Assembly: GCF_014203895.1 (NCBI RefSeq)
Contig: NZ_JACHJY010000013.1
Span: 1-64,000, forward strand
Direction of reading: 5' to 3'
Origin: Streptomyces nymphaeiformis
GTDB taxonomy: Bacteria; Actinomycetota; Actinomycetes; Streptomycetales; Streptomycetaceae
Length of the DNA stretch: 64,000 nt
Numbering within the stretch: the first letter of the stretch is position 1; each line of letters opens with the position of its first letter. The notes beneath the pieces are model-generated. The model did no database searches, was not told where the DNA came from, and saw only the letters and a list, made by a program, of their open reading frames with translations. Positions 1 to 9,500 of the stretch are shown here, one piece after another. A program made the translations under genes and the position numbers.

Positions 1-2604
1 CTGGGTTTCTGGCGGGGAGCCCTGGAGAGCCTGCCGGAGGAGCACGGGCTGAATCTTGACCGTCCGAGGCCGGCCAGGGCCTCGCATCAGGGCGGTCAGG
101 TCGAGCTCGACCTCGGTGCGGACCTGTTCGAGCGGATCGCGGTCCTGGCTCGCTCGGAGGGGTGCACGCCGTTCATGGTGGTGCACGCGGCGTTGGTCGC
201 GGCGCTGACGCGGCTGGGTGCGGGGTCCGATCTGGCGATCGGTACGCCGGTGGCGGGTCGTGGTGAGCGGTCGTTGCAGGATCTGGTCGGGTTCTTCGTG
301 AACACGCTGGTCCTGAGGACGAGCAGTGCGGGTGACCCGAGCTTCCGCGAGTTGCTGGGACGGGTGCGTACGGCGGACCTGGATGCTTTCGCGCACCAGG
401 AGGCGCCCTTCGATCTGGTCCTCGAAGCGGTCAACCCGACCCGGAGCCTCTCGCGCCACCCCCTCTTCCAGATCTGCCTCGGCCTCGAAGTGGGCGCCGT
501 TCCGGAGCTTCGCCTGCCCGGCGTCCGTACCGCCGAGGTTTCCGGACTGGTGAACGGGGCCGCGAAGTTCGACCTCGAGTTCCTGCTCCGCTCGGACGAC
601 AGCCGGCGTCTGCACGGCGCGATCCTCTTCGCGTCCGAGCTGTTCGACGAGGACTCGGTACGCCGCATGGCGTCGGTGCTCGGCCAGGTGCTGGCCCAGG
701 TGCTCGACGATCCCGCCCTTCCGCTCTCCTCCCTGGAGGTCCTTTCGGGCTCGGAACGCGAGCTGCTGACCGGACCCTGGGCGGGGACCGTCGCCGAGGC
801 AGGCGATGCCTCCCTCGTCGAGCGGTTCGAGGAGCAGGTGGCCCTCCGTCCGGAGAAGACGGCCCTGCTCGACGGCGACCGCGAGGTGTCGTACGCGGAG
901 CTGAACGCGATGGCCAACCGGTGGGCCCACCACCTGCGGGCCCACGGCCTGGGCCGAGGCGACATGGCGGGCGTACTGCTGGAGCGCGGGGTGGAGTTCG
1001 CGGCGGCGTTGATCGCCGTGGTCAAGGCCGGGGCGGGGTACACACTCCTGGACCCGGACTTCCCGGACGAGCGTCTGCGCTCTGCGGCCGCCGACGCCGG
1101 CATCAGCCACCTCGTCACCGCGCCCGCCCTCGCGGGACGCGTCGACGGACCGTGGCAGACGCACACCGAGGCCCCGGGCGAACTCCTGTCCCGCAACCCC
1201 GGCAACCTCGGCCTGCCGCTCGGCCCCGACGACCCCGCCTGCTTGATGTTCACGTCGGGTTCGACGGGTCGGCCGAAGGCGATTCTGTCGTCGCACCGGA
1301 ATCTGGTGTCGACGGTGTCGGGTCAGTCGTACGGTCACTTCGGTCCGGACGAGGTGTTCCTGCAGTGCTCGCCGGTGTCGTGGGATGCGTTCAGCCTGGA
1401 GTTCTGGGGTGCGCTGTTGCACGGCGGTGCGACGGTGTTGCAGCCGGGGCAGCGGCCGGAGCCGGTGCTGATCGGTGAGTTGTCCCGTAAGCACGGGGTG
1501 ACGATGCTTCAGTTGTCGGCGAGTCTGTTCAACTTCCTGGTCGACGAGCACCCGGAGGCCTTCGACTCGGTGACGGTCGCCTTCACCGGCGGCGAGGCGG
1601 CCTCCCCGGCGCATGTGCACAAGCTTCAGCAGCTCAAGCCGGGCATCAGGGTCGTCAACGGTTACGGGCCGGCCGAGTCGATGGGATTCACGACCACGCA
1701 CACGGTCGAGCCCGGTGGCGAGCCCCATGCGGTGATTCCGGTCGGCGCGCCGCTGGTGAACAAGGCCGCCTACGTCCTCGACGCCCACCTCAACCTGTGC
1801 GCGCCGGGAGTGACCGGCGAGCTGTATCTGGCGGGTGAGGGTCTGGCTCACGGATACCTGGGCCGCTCGGACCTGACCGCCACCCGGTTCGTACCGAACC
1901 CGTTCGCGTCGGATGCCGACCGGCTGTATCGAACGGGGGACCTGGCCCACTTCGACCGGCACGGTCAGCTTCACTACGACGGTCGGGCCGACGATCAGAT
2001 CAAGATCCGTGGTTTCCGTGTCGAGCCCGGTGAGACCGAGGCCGCGCTTCTGACCCATCCGGCCGTGACCCAGGCCGTCGTCACCGTCCACCACGAGCAG
2101 CTCGCCGCCTACGTGGTCACCAGCCGCCAGACGGATTCGGACGAGATCCGCCGGCACGTGGCCGACCGGCTGCCCGATCACCTCGTCCCGACGCACGTGA
2201 TCGTCCTGGAGCGGCTGCCCCTGACCCCCAACGGCAAGGTCGACAAGCGCGCCCTGCCCACCCCTGGCCCCCTCGTCTCCACCGGCCGTGCCCCGCGCAC
2301 GCCGCTGGAAGAGACCCTGCTCGCCCTCTTCGCCCGCACCCTCGACACCACCGCCGACCTCACCATCGACGACGACTTCTTCCACCACGGCGGCCACTCC
2401 CTCCTGGGTGCCCGCCTCACCAACCACATCGCCGGGGCACTCGACATCCGGCTCACCATCCGCGACGTCTTCCAGCACCCCACCCCGGCCCGGCTCGCCG
2501 AGCACATCGAGTCCCTGAAGGCCGCGCCGGCGAAGAAGGCCCGTCCGGCCCTCCGCCGCCGGAGCAGGACCGAGCCGGCCACCAAGACCGAGCCGGTCGC
2601 CTAG
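1..2604 (+). CDS. NRPS subunit, 5'-truncated by window edge (partial C - A - T)
   Basis: The reading frame is open from base 1, so the gene begins upstream; 867 residues are visible. It starts mid condensation domain, after the HHxxxDG motif, and keeps the late C motif (IGTPVAGR, then VGFFVNTLVLR). An adenylation domain follows (A3 FTSGSTGRPKA near base 1250, YRTGD near 1929, NGKVDKR near 2232). The carrier domain has the phosphopantetheine serine in GGHSLLG near base 2395. Aligned to GrsA, the specificity residues read D-A-L-Q-F-G-G-G-F-K, which I cannot assign to a substrate. No epimerase or thioesterase is present, so the peptide must pass to another subunit. The C-terminal tail is basic and Ala/Pro-rich. 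It is the first visible gene of the assembly line and probably co-transcribed with the thioesterase 71 bp downstream. Confidence 0.95.
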   Translation: MGFWRGALESLPEEHGLNLDRPRPARASHQGGQVELDLGADLFERIAVLARSEGCTPFMVVHAALVAALTRLGAGSDLAIGTPVAGRGERSLQDLVGFFVNTLVLRTSSAGDPSFRELLGRVRTADLDAFAHQEAPFDLVLEAVNPTRSLSRHPLFQICLGLEVGAVPELRLPGVRTAEVSGLVNGAAKFDLEFLLRSDDSRRLHGAILFASELFDEDSVRRMASVLGQVLAQVLDDPALPLSSLEVLSGSERELLTGPWAGTVAEAGDASLVERFEEQVALRPEKTALLDGDREVSYAELNAMANRWAHHLRAHGLGRGDMAGVLLERGVEFAAALIAVVKAGAGYTLLDPDFPDERLRSAAADAGISHLVTAPALAGRVDGPWQTHTEAPGELLSRNPGNLGLPLGPDDPACLMFTSGSTGRPKAILSSHRNLVSTVSGQSYGHFGPDEVFLQCSPVSWDAFSLEFWGALLHGGATVLQPGQRPEPVLIGELSRKHGVTMLQLSASLFNFLVDEHPEAFDSVTVAFTGGEAASPAHVHKLQQLKPGIRVVNGYGPAESMGFTTTHTVEPGGEPHAVIPVGAPLVNKAAYVLDAHLNLCAPGVTGELYLAGEGLAHGYLGRSDLTATRFVPNPFASDADRLYRTGDLAHFDRHGQLHYDGRADDQIKIRGFRVEPGETEAALLTHPAVTQAVVTVHHEQLAAYVVTSRQTDSDEIRRHVADRLPDHLVPTHVIVLERLPLTPNGKVDKRALPTPGPLVSTGRAPRTPLEETLLALFARTLDTTADLTIDDDFFHHGGHSLLGARLTNHIAGALDIRLTIRDVFQHPTPARLAEHIESLKAAPAKKARPALRRRSRTEPATKTEPVA

Positions 2605-2675
2605 GCCGAGCCCGGCGCCGACGCCGACGCCGACACCCAGATCATCACCGCCACCGCGACAGAACGGATCAGCTG

Positions 2676-3461
2676 ATGACCACCTCCCCGACCCCCGCCC
2701 CCGAGGACGTCGTCTGGGACCTGCCCGGCGACCTGCCGCACCGCCTGTCGCTGCTCGTGCTCCCGCACGCCGGAGGCAACGCGCACGCGTACAGCGCCTG
2801 GCGCGAGCACCTCCCGGCCGACGTGCGACTGCTCATCGGGCAGTACCCGGGCCGAGGCGCCCGTTTCAGCGAGGACCTGCCCGAGTCCGTCGACGACCTG
2901 GCGCTGCCCGTGGTCGAGGCCCTGCCCGCGGACACGGGTGACCTGGTGGTGCTCGGGCACAGCATGGGCTCCCTGGTCGCCTTCGAGGTGACCCGCGCCC
3001 TCCAGGCCGTCGGCCGCGCCCCGCAGGGCCTGATCGCCTCGGCCTGCCGGGCGCCGGTGCTGCCGAACCAGTGCCCGGTGCACCCGGAGCGGCTCGACGA
3101 CGACGAGCTGGTCGCGGCCATCAAGGAGCGCGGCGGCACCGATGACGGAATCCTCGACGACGAGGAGCTCCGCGAGATCGTCCTGCCGTCCATCCGGGCC
3201 GACTTCGCCATCGACGACGCCTACCGGTGCACCGCCCCGGCCGTGCGGCTCGACTGCCCGGTCGCGGTGTTCGGCGGGGACGTCGACCCGATCGTCCCGG
3301 TCGACATGCTCGACGGCTGGTCCCTCGTGGCCGGGCACCCGGTCGTGCCCCAGGTGCTGACCGGCGACCACTTCTACTTCCAGCAGGACCTCCCCGGCTT
3401 CTTCGCCCGCCTGAACCCGGTCCTGGAGACCCTGCACGCCTCCGCCCCCAGCAACGCCTGA
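2676..3461 (+). CDS. Type II thioesterase (NRPS editing hydrolase)
   Basis: This 261-aa alpha/beta hydrolase is the discrete thioesterase type that accompanies NRPS and PKS systems. It removes misprimed or stalled acyl groups from carrier-protein phosphopantetheine arms. Visible features are the LPHAGG oxyanion-loop motif near residue 26, the nucleophile elbow GHSMGS near residue 94, a catalytic Asp in GGDVDP near 202 and a His in GDHFYF near 230. Length and motif spacing match the GrsT/RifR family. No signal peptide is seen, so it acts in the cytoplasm. It sits between NRPS genes in the same orientation, consistent with a proofreading role for this line. The ATG is poorly supported by a ribosome binding site, but the N-terminus fits the family. 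Confidence 0.93.
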   Translation: MTTSPTPAPEDVVWDLPGDLPHRLSLLVLPHAGGNAHAYSAWREHLPADVRLLIGQYPGRGARFSEDLPESVDDLALPVVEALPADTGDLVVLGHSMGSLVAFEVTRALQAVGRAPQGLIASACRAPVLPNQCPVHPERLDDDELVAAIKERGGTDDGILDDEELREIVLPSIRADFAIDDAYRCTAPAVRLDCPVAVFGGDVDPIVPVDMLDGWSLVAGHPVVPQVLTGDHFYFQQDLPGFFARLNPVLETLHASAPSNA

Positions 3462-3510
3462 CCGACCGTCAACAGACCTGCCCCCCGAGGGATCACGAGG
3501 AGAGCCCACC

Positions 3511-4545
3511 ATGACCACGTACGCTCAGCGCCCGGCCGCCGCCGGCCTCACCGTCGTCCGGGAGCCCGGCAAGCCGGCCCTCGTCGAGACGCCCGCCTTC
3601 GACACCATGGCGGAGGCCACCGCCTGGCTGTCGGCCCGGCTCCCGGCCATCCAGGCCGAACTGCACCGCTCAGGAGCGGTCATGCTGCGCGGGCTTCCGA
3701 TGACGGACGCGGCGACGTTCGCCGAGGCGCGTGACGCGCTGATCGCCCAGCGCGCCGGATACAAGGAGAAGGCCACCCCCCGCACCGACTTCGGCGAAGG
3801 GGTGTTCTCCTCCACGGACCTTCCGGCCGCCCAGCCGATCCGCCTCCACAACGAGAACAGTTACACCCTCGACTTCCCCGGCGTGCTGCTCTTCGGCTGC
3901 GTCACCGCCCCGCAGACCGGCGGCGCGACCACCGTCGGCGACATGCGCAGGGCCCTCGCCATGCTGCCGGAGGACCTGGTCGCCCGCTTCGCCGAGGCCG
4001 GCTGGCTCCTCGTGCGCAACTACTCCGACCTCGCGGGCATGCCGTGGCGCAAGGCCTTCTCCTCGGAGGACCCCGCGGGCGCGGAGGAGTACTGCGACGC
4101 CCACGCCATCGGCTACGAGTGGCTCGACGAGGACACCCTGCGCACCCGCCAGCGCCGTTCCGCGATCATCACCCACCCGGTGACCGGCGAGCGGTCCTGG
4201 TTCAACCACTTCGCCTTCTGGAACGCCCGCAGCCTCGACGAGGACGTCCGCGAGGTCCTCACCGAGACGTTCGGCGCCGACGGACTGCCCTTCGACACCC
4301 GCCTGGGCGACGGCACCGCCCTCACCGACGCCGAGGTGGACGCGATCAACGACGTGTACCAGGCGGTCACGCTGCGGGAGAGCTGGCAGGCGGGCGACCT
4401 GATGCTCGTCGACAACATCCTCTGCGCGCACGGCCGGGAGTCGTACACCGGCGACCGGAAGATCCTCGTCGCCATGGGCGAGCCGGTACGGCTCGCCGAC
4501 TGCTCCCCGACCACCGCCCCCTCCACCACCCTGTACGGAAGGTGA
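3511..4545 (+). CDS. TauD/SyrP-like Fe(II)/2-oxoglutarate dioxygenase
   Basis: A 344-aa protein of the TauD/TfdA superfamily, closest in look to SyrP-type enzymes that hydroxylate an amino acid while it is held on an NRPS carrier domain. The iron triad is visible: H-x-E in LHNENSY near residues 112-115 and the distal His in CAHGRESYTGDRK near residue 310, followed by the Arg expected to bind 2-oxoglutarate. The HxE form (not HxD) matches clavaminate synthase, AsnO and SyrP. The start is supported by GAGGAG 12 bases upstream. It lies 8 bp before the glutamine-type A-T didomain, so beta-hydroxylation of that carrier-bound residue is a reasonable inference; the true substrate is not shown by sequence. 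Confidence 0.88.
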   Translation: MTTYAQRPAAAGLTVVREPGKPALVETPAFDTMAEATAWLSARLPAIQAELHRSGAVMLRGLPMTDAATFAEARDALIAQRAGYKEKATPRTDFGEGVFSSTDLPAAQPIRLHNENSYTLDFPGVLLFGCVTAPQTGGATTVGDMRRALAMLPEDLVARFAEAGWLLVRNYSDLAGMPWRKAFSSEDPAGAEEYCDAHAIGYEWLDEDTLRTRQRRSAIITHPVTGERSWFNHFAFWNARSLDEDVREVLTETFGADGLPFDTRLGDGTALTDAEVDAINDVYQAVTLRESWQAGDLMLVDNILCAHGRESYTGDRKILVAMGEPVRLADCSPTTAPSTTLYGR

Positions 4546-4553
4546 GCCCCGCC

Positions 4554-6410
<1,857 letters not shown>

Positions 6411-6526
6411 CCGCGGTCCGCGCCACGAGCACCGCGCGCCACGCCGGCGCCGCCGTCCCCACCACGACCGCCGTGCCTGCCGCCGGTCCACCCGCCCGCC
6501 CCCGCCACACACGAGGAGCAGCAACC

Positions 6527-9500
6527 GTGATCCCCCTGTCCTACGCCCAGCGCCGCCTGTGGTTCATGAACCGGCTCGAGGGTTCCTCCTCGGCCTACAA
6601 CGCCCCCGTGGTGCTCCGCCTTGCATCGATGCCCGACCCGGTGGCGCTCGAAGCGGCGGTACGGGACGTGGTGGAGCGGCATGAGGTGCTCCGGACCGTG
6701 TACCCGGCCCGGGACGAGGAGCCGTACCAGGAGATCCTCGACGACGCCGACGTGCGCTTCGAGGTGGAGGAGTGCGGCGCGGGCGGGGACGTGACGGCCC
6801 GGACGACGGTCTTCGCCCGGATCCCCGTGGACGTCACGCGCGAACTGCCCCTCCAGACGCGGTTGTTCAAGGTGGACGACGGGACGGCCGTCCTCGTGCT
6901 CCTCGTGCACCACATCGCCACGGACGGCTGGTCGGTGGGCTGCCTGCTCGCCGACCTCGACGCCGCCTACCGTGCCCGCGTCGAGGGCCGCGCCCCCGGC
7001 TGGGAGCCGCTGCCCGTCCAGTACGCGGACTACGCCGAGTGGCAGCGGGACATGCTCGGAGACCCCGAGGACCCCGACAGCACCGCGTACGAGCAGCTCG
7101 CCCACTGGCGCAAGGCCCTGGACGGCATCCCGGCCGAGACGCGGCTGCCCGCCGACCGGCCCCGGCCCACGGAGCCCGGCCACCGGGGCGCGGTGGTCTC
7201 GGCGGAGCTGGACGCCCGGGCCCACCGGGCCCTCACCTCCCTCGCGCGCGCCCGGCGGGGCACGTTCTTCCTGGTGGCCCGGGCCGCCCTGGCCCTCGCC
7301 CTGCGGGCGGCGGGCGCGGGCGACGACGTGGTGGTCGGCACACCGGTCGCGGGCCGGCCCGAGGAGGACCTGCACGACCTCGTCGGGTTCTTCGTCAACA
7401 CCCTGGCCCTGCGCACCGACCTGTCGGGCGACCCCGGCCTCGGCGCGCTCGTGGACCGCGTCCGCGAGACGGACCTGGTCGCGTTCGCGCACGAGGACCT
7501 GCCCTTCGACCTCCTCGTCGAGGACCTCAACCCCGAACGCTCCCTCGGCCGCCACCCGTTCTTCCAGGTCATGCTGAGCACGCAGTCGAGGCAGTCGGAC
7601 GAGGCCGTCCGGCTCGGGCCCGTCCCCGCCGTCCTCGACGACGCGGACCTGGCCACCGCCAAGTTCGACCTGAGCTTCCACTGCCAGGAGACCCCCGACG
7701 AGGGCGGCGAGCCCGGCGGGGTGCTGCTCGGGCTGCAGTACGCGACGGACCTGTACGACGAGGACACCGCGCGCCTCCTGCTCACGCTGTTCCGGCGCGC
7801 GCTGACGGCCTTCGCCGAAGAACGGGCGGACACCCCCCTCAGCCGGATCCAGCTCCTCACGGACGACGAGCGCACCGCCCTCGACCGCCGGCACCGGGCC
7901 CTCTCCGAGGCGGCACGGACCCGCACCGCGAACCGGCAGGAGAGCGCAGGGTCCCGTTCCGTGACGGACCCCCGCGAGGAGATCCTGAACGGCCTGTTCG
8001 CCGAGATCCTCGACCGCGACGACGTGCGCTCCGGCGACAACTTCTTCAAGCTCGGCGGGCATTCCCTGCTCGCCGGCAAGCTCACCAACCGCATCCGGGG
8101 AGCCCTCGGCCTCCAGGCCGCGATCCGGGACGTCTTCCTCGCCCCGACTCCCCGGCAGCTGCTCCGCCGCCTCGGCGAGTCGGGCGGCGGCCTCCGCCGC
8201 CCGGCCCTGCGGCCGGTGCCGGACGCCCACCGCCCCGACCCGGTCCCCCTGTCGTACGCCCAGCGCCGGCTGTGGTTCCTCAACCGGCTCGAAGGCTCCT
8301 CGTCGGCGTACAACGCACCCATGGTGCTCACCCTGGACGCCCAGCCCGCGACGGCCGTCCTGGAGGCGGCCGTACGGGATGTGATGCGCCGTCACGAGGT
8401 GCTGCGGACGGTCTATCCGGTACGGGACGGAGAGCCGTACCAGTGTGTCCTCGACGCTCCGGAGGTGCGGGTCGAGGTCGAGGAGTGCGCCGCACCGGAG
8501 GACGCGCAGGCGCGGGCGACCGAGTTCGCCGGGACTCCGCTGGACGTGACCCGCGAACTGCCCATGAGGGTCAGGCTGTTCAGGGTCGCGGACGGGACGG
8601 CGGTGCTCGTCCTCTCGATCCATCACATCGCGACCGACGGCTGGTCCGTGGGCGCCCTGCTCGCCGACCTCGACCGCGCCTACCGCGCCCGCGCCGAGGG
8701 CCGCGCACCCGACTGGGAGCCGCTGCCCGTCCAGTACGCCGACTACGCCCTCTGGCAGCGCGAGCTCCTCGACGGCGAACACGGCATCCTGGACGGCCAG
8801 TTGGGCTACTGGCGCAAGGCCCTCGACGGGATCCCGGACGAGACCCGACTGCCCGCCGACCGGCCCCGGCTGACCGAACCCAGCCACCGGGGCGCGGTGG
8901 TGACGGCCGAGCTCGACGCCCAGGTCCACAAGGCGATCGCCGCGGTCGCCCGCGGCCGGCGGGTCACGTTCTTCATGGTCGTCCGGGCCGCCCTGGCCGT
9001 CGCCCTGCGGGCGGCGGGCGCGGGCGACGACGTGGTGGTCGGCACGGCGGTCGCGGGCCGGCCCGAGGAGGACCTGCACGACCTCGTCGGGTTCTTCGTC
9101 AACACCCTGGCCCTGCGCACCGACCTGTCCGGGGACCCCACCCTCGCCGAACTGGTGCGGCGCGTGCGGGACGGGGACCTGGCGGCCTTCGCCCACGACG
9201 ACCTGCCCTTCGACCTCCTCGTCGAGGACCTCAACCCCGAACGCTCCCTCGGCCGCCACCCCTTCTTCCAGGTGATGGTCAGCGCGCAGACCGCCCAGGA
9301 CACGGCCGTCCGCCTCGGCGGCATCACCGGCACGGCCGACGGCGCCGACCTCGCCGGAGCCAAGTTCGACCTCGCCTTCCACTGCGTCGAGACGCACGAC
9401 ACCGGCGGCGAACCCGGGGGAGTGCTGCTCGGGCTGCAGTACGCGACGGACCTGTACGACGAGGACACCGCGCGCATCCTCCTCGCCCTCTTCCAGCGCG